From the NCBI GenBank assembly GCA_964471235.1, contig CAYYGL010000189.1:1-9345 (forward strand): a stretch of DNA of 9,345 nt. Direction: 5' to 3'. The DNA comes from CAYYGL01 sp964471235. Its GTDB lineage: Bacteria > Calditrichota > Calditrichia > RBG-13-44-9 > J075. The number at the start of each line of letters is the position of its first letter. Within the stretch, counting starts at the first letter, position 1. The position numbers and the translations under genes were made by a program. Positions 1-6,302 of this stretch are shown here, in pieces. A model generated the notes under the pieces. The model was given only the letters and a program-made list of their open reading frames with translations, was not told the DNA's origin and did no database searches.

Positions 1-431
1 TGTTCATCTCGAAAGAATGCCCGGGATATCCTGGGAAATGTGTGAGGGGTGTTGGGTAAAGCTTCCAATAAAAAGAATTTGAACAAATTGCTTAGAGGGA
101 ATACAAAAAAACGTTGCCCGTTGTCATCCAGCGCCGGAAAAGTTAACAAATTACCATTGCCGATGATCAATTTCCCGGCATTTCCTCTACTTTCCGGGCT
201 GCCCCCCTGTCCATCCCCCAACCCAAAAACGGTTTGAATGTCAGAGGGCCTGCTCTGCCGCCACCAGTCTTTGAGCACCCCGCGCAAGGCAGAGTTCGGG
301 ATAAACGGTAATTCATACCATGCATCGATTTGTGTGGGACTGTCAATGGTGGCCAGCCCGCTGGCTGTACCGAAATTGGCTTCGGTCAACAGACCGATAC
401 GAATTAAATGATGTCCAATGTTCACTCTCAT
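1..431 (-). CDS. cmr4: Type III-B CRISPR effector backbone subunit Cmr4 (N-terminal part, cut by window edge)
   Basis: Cmr4 (Cas7 family, RAMP fold) forms the backbone of the type III-B effector and cuts target RNA at 6-nt intervals. The first 143 residues are present and the gene continues beyond position 1. The protein opens with a RAMP strand followed by a Gly/Ala-rich segment ending in ASGLATIDSPTQ (residues 23-34). Asp30 lies where the family keeps its catalytic aspartate. The stretch LPFIPNSALRGVLKD (41-55) matches the family pattern 'iP.SslKGalR', and AGKLIIGNGNLLTFPA (85-100) matches the strand where Cmr4 proteins read 'AG.l.f.da.LL.fPv'. The ATG at 431 overlaps the cmr3 stop as ATGA, and an AGGAG lies 7 nt upstream (plus-strand CTCCT at 439-443). 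Other Cas7-type RAMPs such as Cmr6 or Csm3 are possible, but the position after cmr3 and the AGKL.LL.FP stretch favour Cmr4. The family match comes from recognised motifs, not a search. Confidence 0.85.
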   Translation of the reverse strand, partial: MRVNIGHHLIRIGLLTEANFGTASGLATIDSPTQIDAWYELPFIPNSALRGVLKDWWRQSRPSDIQTVFGLGDGQGGSPESRGNAGKLIIGNGNLLTFPALDDNGQRFFVFPLSNLFKFFLLEALPNTPHTFPRISRAFFRDE

Positions 432-1642
432 GACCATACTCCTGTTAGGATTCTTCCGAATCCGGCATTACGATACGCCGGACAGATTGGCGCTAACCAT
501 AAATCCCGGAGCAGTTGTTGGCGTTGCTCCTGATTAGATCCTTCGGGCCATTTATAAACAAATACCGATCCGGCCGGGATTAGAGTTCGTTTGGGGCGTG
601 GAGCCGGGGGTGAAGCACTAGCATTCCACCCACTCAATGGGATCTCTTTGTCGGTAAAAGCGGCTATGGGTTCGAAATTATTACCATTAACATGGAGATG
701 TGGCCAATTCAATTCACGCACGGCTGGTGTAAGCAGATAGATCAGAAAATAACTTGCCTCATTTACATATTTCTGAATTTCTTCCAGCATATCTACCCAG
801 GGTAATTCGTCTTGTGGATCACCATAGTGAATCCACGCTCGACCGCGGTCTCCCCCCAGAAACGTAAGTGGGTGTTGATTAGCCCAATCTGTTGGAAGGC
901 GTTGTAGGGTTTTGAACCAGGCACGGATACCGGCGGTCGCCCATTGCCCTGTTTCGGCATTTACATTTGATCTAAAACGCCGGTATGGACGGGTAAAAAG
1001 TAGACCTTCCTGAGTAACACCTCTGGAAACATCCATACCCAATCCGCTGCGTGGTTCAGGTAAAAAGATCTCTTCTGTTGGGGCTATTGCTTCGCGAAGC
1101 GTTTCCCCAAAGCTCTGGCCGCAAAGAAATTCTTTTAAAGCATCGGCTGAGACAAGTAGTGGTTCTTCGTAAACCTCCTCGTCGTCAGCAGAGTCTTCCG
1201 GATCTCGAAAAGGAACATGGGTGAATTCCGATTGAGAACTCGCAGTGAGAACTGTTTCCTTTTCTTCAAGTATGGGTAAGGGTAAAGTAGAAAGGGTTTG
1301 TGGTTCTTTGATGACAGTTACATGCCGCGGAAGGGGGAAGTATTCATGACCTAAAAAATCTTTGTAGCAGTAACCGTATAACTCTGCTCGGCTTTCATCG
1401 CCGGCATCCAATTGGGGTACAAAATCCCCCAGATAAGGTTTCGCGTGAGTATCCCATTGGCTGCGATTCGGCCATGCGCCAGCTTTGGTCGCAATATTTG
1501 CCCCGATGGCACCAAATATGACTTGAGGCTGCGGCTCCTGATCACGAATCAAATGATCTTCTCCCATCCGAGAAGCACGCGTACCCCCAAACAAAATAGG
1601 CTCAATAGGGTTCAAGTCCACCTGATAAAAAACACTACTCAT
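428..1642 (-). CDS. cmr3: Type III-B CRISPR effector subunit Cmr3 (Cas5-like)
   Basis: Cmr3 is the Cas5-like subunit that sits beside Cmr2 and holds the 5' handle of the crRNA. The 404-residue length fits the family. Residues 8-20 (VDLNPIEPILFGG) replace the usual 'l.plDplfFrdg' opening. IFGAIGANIA (42-51) matches the 'llGairs.l' helix. RSGLGMDVSRGVTQEGLLF (198-216) matches the family's 'R.Gi.rD..tg...eG.LY' motif, and FLGGDRGRAW (261-270) the 'flGGe.r' motif. The C terminus carries PAGSVFVYKW (356-365) and GFGRILTGVW (394-403), both characteristic of Cmr3. An acidic stretch at about 148-160 looks like a loop insertion. The ATG at 1642 overlaps the cmr2 stop as ATGA and has AAGGAG 7 nt upstream (plus-strand CTCCTT at 1650-1655), so translation is probably coupled to cmr2. 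Confidence 0.9.
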   Translation of the reverse strand: MSSVFYQVDLNPIEPILFGGTRASRMGEDHLIRDQEPQPQVIFGAIGANIATKAGAWPNRSQWDTHAKPYLGDFVPQLDAGDESRAELYGYCYKDFLGHEYFPLPRHVTVIKEPQTLSTLPLPILEEKETVLTASSQSEFTHVPFRDPEDSADDEEVYEEPLLVSADALKEFLCGQSFGETLREAIAPTEEIFLPEPRSGLGMDVSRGVTQEGLLFTRPYRRFRSNVNAETGQWATAGIRAWFKTLQRLPTDWANQHPLTFLGGDRGRAWIHYGDPQDELPWVDMLEEIQKYVNEASYFLIYLLTPAVRELNWPHLHVNGNNFEPIAAFTDKEIPLSGWNASASPPAPRPKRTLIPAGSVFVYKWPEGSNQEQRQQLLRDLWLAPICPAYRNAGFGRILTGVWS

Positions 1643-3594
1643 ATCAATTCTCCTTCTTTGATTGTTATTTCTACCCCGCGGTAGAGCTGCTCCCGCACCA
1701 AGAAAGAAATCAGGTGCAATTCGTGGGTGATAGCATTAAACTCTTCTTCATCCATACTTCCTGAAATCCATTGATCCCCATGGAGTTTATCTTTCCAGAC
1801 TTGCTCCTTCTCTTCATTTCGCCGTTCACGGGGTATATTATTTGCATTCAACTTACGGAACGTTATGCGTTTCATTTCCGCTATCACACCATTCACAAAA
1901 TCATCAAGCCCCCAAGGGTTCGGTGTGATACTGGGGGGAGGTAGTGTTTGTAAAAAGCCTTCCATCTCATAAGGCCAACCGGAAGAGAGTTGAACTGTAT
2001 GACTCTCACAAATCAAAGCCACAGCACGACGCACCCGGTCAAGCGAGATTTTCCAATCGAGAATGCATTGGAATTCATTTCCCGAAGCAGTTTGCACGAT
2101 TATCCCCAGCCGATCTTTACCCGGAAAGGATTTGGCTTTTTCAATTGCAGCGTGTGCCATCTGGATAGCCGATCCCATTGGTCGCTGACGGTTGAAAAAA
2201 CATAATCCGGCAGATAGAGTGAATGGATTGGGGGAATCCCCATCGGGGTTAAATACCTTATCGAATTTCTTTCGTATCAGAGTGGCGATTTCCAGGGCAT
2301 ATTGAATGGGAACCAATAGTAACCCTTCATCACCACCGATATACACGACTTCTACTCCTTTATCAGACAACTCACCTTCAGTGAGCAACTGGAAAACCGT
2401 ACGGCCAAATTCATCCATCTTTTGAGGAACACCTTCTTCCCGCGAACGTTTGCCCATGTCATCCCCATCAAAGACCAGTGTCGCCAAATAGTCAGATGGT
2501 TCAGTTCGTAGCTCCTGAGCAACCTTTTCAAGTGCGTCATTTAAAGTTCTCCTCGCATTAATAAGATTTCCCAACAAATTCCGCACGTCCTCAGGCAGAT
2601 TCGGGCGCCTAATCCATTGGCGCAAGTCGTCATTGTAATACAAGCCTTCCGGATCATCGATTTCTTTTTCTGCGATCTGGTTAAGTAAATCCTGGTAAGA
2701 GCGTAAAGATGTTTGCAAAGATGTTTGCAAAATAGATGAATTATGTTGTTGAGCCAGGTGCGTCACTTCGATTACCCATGTGCTGGCCGCTATAGCACTG
2801 GTGGATTTAAAGGCATGTTCAATACCTTCCTGATAACTGACAAGTCGTTTGGTAAGACATACTTTACAGAGGTTTTCACCGGTTTTTACCCGATATCCCT
2901 TTTGGAAATGAATTGATTGGCGAACCTTATTCCACCAGGCGATTGCCTCATCGAATGAATGAACCGGGGCGTACTCCTCTCGTACGCCGCATTGGCTGCA
3001 CGTGTATAAAGGCTTGCCAGTACGCTCGGGGATAGGACGAGCGGTTTTCACTGCCTCATAGAGTCGATCGATTCGTTGCAAATCAATGGAGAGGTCAGTA
3101 TCTTCTTCTGCTAGTCTCACTACCCAGATGAATTTCAATGGGCAAGTTGGAGGGATAGAAAAATCATTCTGTAATTGACTTTCTTCCTCTTGGGTAAGTT
3201 GAATTCCTACAAATGGATGAGGGCGACTCCCATTAAAGGCTGTTTTAAAGATTTGCTCCCAATCATCTTGCAAGCCGTTCTGAAGTACCTTGATGAACGT
3301 TTCTTCTACGTTTATTTTTTGGGGTAATGTCAAATACCCACTGGCGCGATTGGGCAAAGAATAGCGAGGTTTACTTAACACTTCTATAATTTTCAGGTCA
3401 GCCAGTTCCTGAAACGCGTTTCCGTGGGGAATGATCAGGTTGAACTCCCTGGCTGCTTTCTCTAACCTTGCCAGCCCGCGCGCCATAAACCAGGAAAGCA
3501 TAGCAGATCCAGCTTTCAGGTCACGCAGTCGCCGCGCCTCAGAGATGAAACTCTGCACCGGGATTAGACCAATCGAAAAAATATACCTGTTCAC
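1639..3594 (-). CDS. cmr2: Type III-B Cas10 subunit Cmr2, short form without HD domain
   Basis: Cmr2 is the Cas10 large subunit. On binding target RNA, the active family makes cyclic oligoadenylates from ATP with its palm domains. I chose GTG at 3594 because AAGGAGG stands 6 nt upstream; this gives 651 residues. A longer in-frame ATG at 3657 adds 21 hydrophobic/basic residues and lacks a good ribosome site. The protein begins almost at once with YIFSIGLIPVQSFISEARRL (4-23), the sequence that in other Cmr2 proteins follows the HD nuclease domain, so the HD domain is absent. A zinc site is likely from CSQC (199-202) and CKVC (243-246). The first palm acidic motif is FDGDDMGK (375-382). The second is YIGGDEGLLLVP (418-429), with GGDE in place of the usual GGDD. 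A 12-bp tandem duplication encodes LQTSLQTS. The gene follows cas6 after 79 nt and overlaps cmr3 by 4 nt. Confidence 0.9.
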   Translation of the reverse strand: MNRYIFSIGLIPVQSFISEARRLRDLKAGSAMLSWFMARGLARLEKAAREFNLIIPHGNAFQELADLKIIEVLSKPRYSLPNRASGYLTLPQKINVEETFIKVLQNGLQDDWEQIFKTAFNGSRPHPFVGIQLTQEEESQLQNDFSIPPTCPLKFIWVVRLAEEDTDLSIDLQRIDRLYEAVKTARPIPERTGKPLYTCSQCGVREEYAPVHSFDEAIAWWNKVRQSIHFQKGYRVKTGENLCKVCLTKRLVSYQEGIEHAFKSTSAIAASTWVIEVTHLAQQHNSSILQTSLQTSLRSYQDLLNQIAEKEIDDPEGLYYNDDLRQWIRRPNLPEDVRNLLGNLINARRTLNDALEKVAQELRTEPSDYLATLVFDGDDMGKRSREEGVPQKMDEFGRTVFQLLTEGELSDKGVEVVYIGGDEGLLLVPIQYALEIATLIRKKFDKVFNPDGDSPNPFTLSAGLCFFNRQRPMGSAIQMAHAAIEKAKSFPGKDRLGIIVQTASGNEFQCILDWKISLDRVRRAVALICESHTVQLSSGWPYEMEGFLQTLPPPSITPNPWGLDDFVNGVIAEMKRITFRKLNANNIPRERRNEEKEQVWKDKLHGDQWISGSMDEEEFNAITHELHLISFLVREQLYRGVEITIKEGELI

Positions 3595-3664
3595 TTTGTT
3601 CCTCCTTAAGAAAAGGGTTTTCCAAAAATGTAGTGAGAAGAATTTGATTATTAACATTTTTCAT
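3539..3664 (-). CDS. Possible 41-residue leader or coupling ORF between cas6 and cmr2
   Basis: A small ORF starts with ATG at 3664, right after AAGGAGGAG (3666-3674), which overlaps the cas6 stop. It encodes 41 residues, beginning MKNVNNQILLTTFLENPFL, and ends in TGA inside cmr2. It is in a different frame from cmr2 and overlaps its first 56 nt. I recognise no family. The strong ribosome site is the only positive sign, and its spacing to the ATG is short (3-4 nt). It may be a translated leader that carries ribosomes from cas6 to cmr2, a relic of a decayed gene, or chance. Confidence 0.25.
   Translation of the reverse strand: MKNVNNQILLTTFLENPFLKEEQSEQVYFFDWSNPGAEFHL
3601..3607 (-). promoter_or_regulatory. 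Ribosome binding site that fixes the cmr2 GTG start
   Basis: The minus strand reads AAGGAGG, then 6 nt (AACAAA), then GTG at 3594. This is close to a perfect Shine-Dalgarno site at good spacing. It argues for the GTG start over the upstream ATG at 3657. Confidence 0.8.
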
Positions 3665-3673
3665 ACTCCTCCT

Positions 3674-4687
3674 TCATTGATAGTCCTCCACCTCCACCCT
3701 CCCCAACCCAAACGTCGTCGCCTTCCCGATATGCAGCACCTCGCAGGCGTGCAGCAGGGGCATAAACGGCGCCAGGTTGCCTTGCAGGGTGATGTGACCG
3801 ACAAAACCGCCCAATTTCATCTCACTCTTCTGCCGGGAACTGTAGCGGTGCAAATCTATCCAGCGCAACTCCCGGTCTATGATTTCTATGTGATCCGCTG
3901 CTGTTAACAAATCGTGAAATTCCCAGTCAATTTCCGCATCCGGTACATAAAAATACGCCAGCTCTAAATTACGTCTCAGCATTTTGAAGAGTAGTTCCCG
4001 AAAGGTAAATTCGCTGCTTAGTTCCCGGTTGATTTTTATCCGAAGGGGGGAGATAAACCGAAGGGTTACTTGCTGTGGGGTAGTACTTTGTTGATTCGAT
4101 GATGGTTTTTGTTTGCCCGGGGTTAAATTGGTCTGAGTAACTGTGTTTAAAATGGTGGGATTGGCAACCAGTTTTCGGGTAGCGCCGTCGTACAACCGTT
4201 GCCATTCATTGGCTTCATCCAGGAAAGCGACTTCTTCAAGGTGGAATTTTAAGCGCCGGGAACCCAATCCCCGCTGCGCCATGGTCTGAACGGCAAAGAT
4301 GACAAAGGGAAACAACTCCACAGCAGTACCGAACAAGGACATCTCAAATACCAACGGTGTTTCCGGGGTAAAGCCCCGCCGTTCTTCGGAACAATACAAT
4401 ACAAAAGGTCGCGGAGAGGTGGGCAATCCCTTTAAAAAACGGGGCGGTTCGTCTAAAATAAGCGTCTCAAAGAGGCGGGTATTCACACACTGGCGGTTGA
4501 GAAAGCAGTTCCGGCAGAGCTGTTTGGCTCCCATCACACAGACGCTTTTGCGAAGGGCATTGCCAAACGCGCCGCGTAAAACCGATCCTTTAAAAGCCGG
4601 TAATTCCCCGACTTGCCGGGTACGCAATTGATGCCGAAGCCGGATATACGGTATTCCGGGAATATAAAACAATCGTTGATTACCCAT
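3674..4687 (-). CDS. cas6: CRISPR pre-crRNA processing endoribonuclease Cas6
   Basis: Cas6 cuts the long CRISPR transcript within each repeat to give crRNAs, which then load into the Cmr complex. I chose ATG at 4687 (337 residues): GGGAG lies 7 nt upstream, and the longer ATG at 4762 has no ribosome site and falls between the candidate promoter boxes. LPAFKGSVLRGAFGNALRKS (29-48) is the typical opening of the Cas6 family PF10040. Cys50, Cys58, Cys61 and Cys67 follow and could bind a metal. PRPFVLY (92-98) and LFGTAVELFPFVIFAV (119-134) match the middle of the family. The C terminus ends with HIGKATTFGLGRVEV (319-333), the glycine-rich RNA-binding loop. Residues 184-206 are a polar Gln/Ser/Thr/Pro-rich insertion, probably a flexible linker between the two RAMP folds. 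The catalytic residues cannot be assigned by eye. It is the first gene of the operon. Confidence 0.9.
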   Translation of the reverse strand: MGNQRLFYIPGIPYIRLRHQLRTRQVGELPAFKGSVLRGAFGNALRKSVCVMGAKQLCRNCFLNRQCVNTRLFETLILDEPPRFLKGLPTSPRPFVLYCSEERRGFTPETPLVFEMSLFGTAVELFPFVIFAVQTMAQRGLGSRRLKFHLEEVAFLDEANEWQRLYDGATRKLVANPTILNTVTQTNLTPGKQKPSSNQQSTTPQQVTLRFISPLRIKINRELSSEFTFRELLFKMLRRNLELAYFYVPDAEIDWEFHDLLTAADHIEIIDRELRWIDLHRYSSRQKSEMKLGGFVGHITLQGNLAPFMPLLHACEVLHIGKATTFGLGRVEVEDYQ

Positions 4688-4745
4688 ATTGGGACTCCCA
4701 TTTATGGAGAAGATATGTTTGAAAAATGACCAATGCAGGTTTGGA

Positions 4746-4775
4746 AAGATATGAAATCTCATACATATTAGTCAA
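4746..4775 (-). promoter_or_regulatory. Candidate promoter of the cas6-cmr operon
   Basis: The minus strand has TTGACT (4775 to 4770) as a -35 box and, 18 nt on, TATCTT (4751 to 4746) as a -10 box. Transcription would begin near 4738, about 50 nt before the cas6 ATG at 4687. The -35 box is 5/6 and the -10 box 4/6 to the sigma-70 consensus. The area is AT-rich, so a chance match is possible. Confidence 0.4.
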
Positions 4776-4784
4776 GTATAAAAA

Positions 4785-4816
4785 CGAATAATTTGAATAA
4801 TTTTCATCATTATTCG
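4785..4816. repeat. Dyad with internal tandem repeat upstream of the cas6 promoter
   Basis: CGAATAAT (4785-4792) and ATTATTCG (4809-4816) form a perfect 8-bp inverted repeat with a 16-nt centre. GAATAATTT also occurs twice in tandem (4786-4794 and 4795-4803). The dyad starts about 10 nt upstream of the candidate cas6 -35 box, where an activator or repressor could bind. It also lies between the divergent cas6 and transporter genes. No regulator gene is in the window. Confidence 0.45.
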
Positions 4817-4901
4817 ATAAAAACGCCCTTAGCTGTCTGTTGAAAAGAAATTTTCTACAAATCACTCCCCACTTTTTCCTTTTCCCCTTTCCCTCCCCCC
4901 C

Positions 4902-4915
4902 ACTTATCCATAAGT
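4902..4915. repeat. Short palindrome upstream of the transporter gene
   Basis: ACTTATCCATAAGT is a perfect 6-bp dyad around CC, 39 nt before the transporter start. It directly follows a pyrimidine-only tract (about 4864-4901) and is followed by TATAGT (4917-4922), a possible -10 box without a convincing -35 box. It may be an operator. Evidence is weak. Confidence 0.3.
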
Positions 4916-4953
4916 TTATAGTTTTTTTATGGAAACATGAGGCGGTTGAAGTG

Positions 4954-5841
4954 ATGAAAAGGTGGCTGGTCATATTAATTCTGGGCTTTCTCAGCATCGT
5001 CTGGGGCACCACCTGGACAGCAATCAAATTCTCCCTGACCGGGTTTCCGCCCTTTGCCGGCGCAATGTTGCGCTTTGTGGTGGCGGTGCTAATCCTGGGG
5101 GGCTATGCCCGGGTAAATGGGATTTCACTGTCTCTCTCCCGCAAGCATTTCCCGGCACTTTTCTGGTCGGCAATCCTGCTCTACCTGCTGGATTACGGGT
5201 TGATTTACTGGGGCGAACAATACCTCTATTCCGGGGTCACGGCCATCTTTTTCGCCACCTTTCCGATCTTTACCGGTCTGGTCTCCAACTTTGTTTTCAA
5301 AAATGAAGCCTTTCACTGGCAAAAATTCCTGGGACTGTTGTTGGGATTTGTGGGCATCATCATCATCTTTTACCAGCAGGTGCTGCTTACCCGATTCACT
5401 ACCATGGTAATGCTGGCAACCGCGGCGGTGGTTCTGAGCGCGCTTTCGGCGGCGGTCTCCCTGGTGCTGGTTAAAAAATACCTGACCGGCATCAACACCG
5501 TTTCCCTGACGTTCCACCAGATGATTTGGGGAGTCATTAGTCTGGGAGGCGTGGCATTTCTTAACGGTGAATTTCAGCGGATTGTGGTAACCGCCCGGGC
5601 CGGATTAGCGGTGCTTTACCTGGGTGCGGTGGGCTCCGCCCTGGCATTCGGGTTATATTATTCCCTGCTGAAAAAAATGAGTGCCATAACCCTTTCCTAT
5701 ATTATCTATATCACCCCGCTGGTTGCCATCTTTACCGAATGGCTGTTTCTGGATGAAGCCATCACCTGGCAGACATTACTGGGCACGGGGATTATCTTTG
5801 CCGGTATCGCCCTCTCCCAAACCAACCGTTTTAATCTTTAA
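4954..5841 (+). CDS. EamA-family (drug/metabolite transporter superfamily) permease
   Basis: This is an inner-membrane protein of 295 residues, the usual size for the DMT/EamA family. It has about ten hydrophobic segments arranged as two repeated five-helix EamA units. The first unit starts with VWGTTW (16-21), the typical 'WG..w' motif of helix 1. The second ends with the family's 'TLSYIIYITPLVAIFTEWLFLDE' type region (only part quoted: SYIIYITPLVAIF), followed by a last helix GTGIIFAGIAL. Members export or import small metabolites, but the substrate cannot be read from the sequence. I chose ATG at 4954; GTG at 4951 is nearly as good, with GAGG at 4939-4942. An in-frame ATG at 4840 would add an unlikely tail encoded by the pyrimidine tract. 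It is divergent from cas6 and shows no link to CRISPR function. Confidence 0.88.
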   Translation: MKRWLVILILGFLSIVWGTTWTAIKFSLTGFPPFAGAMLRFVVAVLILGGYARVNGISLSLSRKHFPALFWSAILLYLLDYGLIYWGEQYLYSGVTAIFFATFPIFTGLVSNFVFKNEAFHWQKFLGLLLGFVGIIIIFYQQVLLTRFTTMVMLATAAVVLSALSAAVSLVLVKKYLTGINTVSLTFHQMIWGVISLGGVAFLNGEFQRIVVTARAGLAVLYLGAVGSALAFGLYYSLLKKMSAITLSYIIYITPLVAIFTEWLFLDEAITWQTLLGTGIIFAGIALSQTNRFNL

Positions 5842-5870
5842 TCTTTTTTAATCTTTCATCTTTCATCTTT
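5833..5870 (+). repeat. Heptameric repeat array, (A/C)ATCTTT units
   Basis: AATCTTT occurs at 5833-5839 and 5840-5846. After a TTT spacer, AATCTTT (5850-5856), CATCTTT (5857-5863) and CATCTTT (5864-5870) follow. The first units include the end of the transporter gene, so its last codons and stop are part of the array. No hairpin terminator is evident. Confidence 0.7.
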
Positions 5871-5892
5871 ACCTCCCCATTTTCATTTGAAT

Positions 5893-5921
5893 TTGACTTT
5901 CCCGGAACCATTCTGTAAATT
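5893..5921 (+). promoter_or_regulatory. Promoter of tRNA-Ala
   Basis: TTGACT (5893-5898), a 17-nt spacer and TAAATT (5916-5921) make a good sigma-70-like promoter. The start would be near 5928, about 18 nt before the mature tRNA. I see no second convincing promoter between the tRNA and the SRP RNA, so it may drive both. Confidence 0.6.
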
Positions 5922-5945
5922 GGAGCCGTTTTTGAGCAATCAGGG

Positions 5946-6018
5946 GGGGCCGTAGCTCAGTTGGGAGAGCGCAGCGTTCGCAATGCTGAGGTCAGGGGTT
6001 CGACTCCCCTCGGCTCCA
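5946..6018 (+). tRNA. tRNA-Ala (anticodon CGC)
   Basis: A complete 73-nt cloverleaf is present. The acceptor GGGGCCG pairs with CGGCTCC and includes the G3-U70 pair that identifies alanine tRNAs. The D stem is GCTC/GAGC. The anticodon stem CAGCG/TGCTG carries the loop TTCGCAA, giving anticodon CGC, which reads GCG. The T stem AGGGG/CCCCT has the loop TTCGACT. The discriminator base is A. The CCA end is not encoded (A is followed by CA), so it must be added after transcription. Confidence 0.96.
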
Positions 6019-6065
6019 CAAGTTAAAAACGGGAGGTTGCGAAATCCGGATTTAGTAGGTGTAAA

Positions 6066-6168
6066 GAGCCAGGTCCCACGCAATAGCACGCCGCCGAACC
6101 CCGCCAGGTCCGGAAGGAAGCAACGGTAGGTGGTTAGTCTATGTGCCGTGGGGTAGCCTGGCTTTTTT
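6066..6168 (+). ncRNA. ffs: Signal recognition particle RNA (small bacterial 4.5S type)
   Basis: This RNA binds Ffh to form the SRP that targets membrane proteins to the translocon. The conserved apical part CCAGGTCCGGAAGGAAGC (from 6104) holds the GGAA tetraloop at 6112-6115 and the asymmetric Ffh-binding loop. The ends pair: GCCAGG (6068-6073) with CCTGGC (6157-6162). Next to them, TCCCACG (from 6074) pairs with the CGTGGGG strand near 6147-6153. The length of about 100 nt is the short form without an Alu domain. The exact 5' end is uncertain by a few bases. A gene order of SRP RNA followed by dnaX, ybaB and recR is well known from Bacillus and other bacteria. Confidence 0.95.
6157..6168 (+). 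terminator. SRP RNA terminator
   Basis: The terminal helix of the SRP RNA ends in CCTGGC and is followed at once by six T residues (6163-6168). The RNA's own long hairpin plus this T run should act as an intrinsic terminator and separate it from dnaX. Confidence 0.7.
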
Positions 6169-6240
6169 AATTCGATTGGGCGGCAATCCATGGTTATTTT
6201 CTTATCGATTTCGCTTTGGGCAATCCGGCACCCGGGGGTT

Positions 6241-6269
6241 TTGACAGGTAGCTTTTTTGAATAGATATT
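6241..6269 (+). promoter_or_regulatory. Promoter of dnaX
   Basis: TTGACA (6241-6246, exact consensus) is followed after 17 nt by GATATT (6264-6269, 4/6). Transcription would start near 6276 and leave a leader of about 26 nt before dnaX. That leader shows no Shine-Dalgarno sequence. Confidence 0.6.
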
Positions 6270-6302
6270 CACGTTTTATTCACCAAAAACCTAACGAACA
6301 AC

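Noticed and set aside
3595..3657. N-terminal extension of Cmr2 from ATG 3657.
   Set aside because: It has no ribosome site, adds 21 unconserved residues, and includes the strong AAGGAGG that serves GTG 3594.
3431..3907. Plus-strand ORF of 158 residues across the cas6-cmr2 junction.
   Set aside because: It is antisense to two clear genes, has no recognisable domain and no ribosome site.
4688..4762. N-terminal extension of Cas6 from ATG 4762.
   Set aside because: No ribosome site is present, the ATG falls between the candidate promoter boxes, and Cas6 similarity begins after residue 26 of that frame.
1..4762. A CRISPR repeat-spacer array.
   Set aside because: No direct repeat of 25-40 nt with regular spacing is visible anywhere in the window; the array must be elsewhere.
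4954..5841. The EamA transporter as a CRISPR accessory membrane protein.
   Set aside because: It is divergent from cas6, lies outside the operon and shows ordinary DMT-family motifs. Adjacency alone is not evidence.
5946..6018. The tRNA as an integration (att) site for a mobile element carrying the cmr genes.
   Set aside because: I found no direct repeat of the tRNA 3' end elsewhere in the window, and no integrase gene.
5940..6272. Minus-strand ORF of 110 residues containing GAEGSRTPDLSIANAALSQL.
   Set aside because: It is the antisense of the tRNA-Ala and SRP RNA genes. This string is a familiar false protein annotation over alanine tRNA genes.
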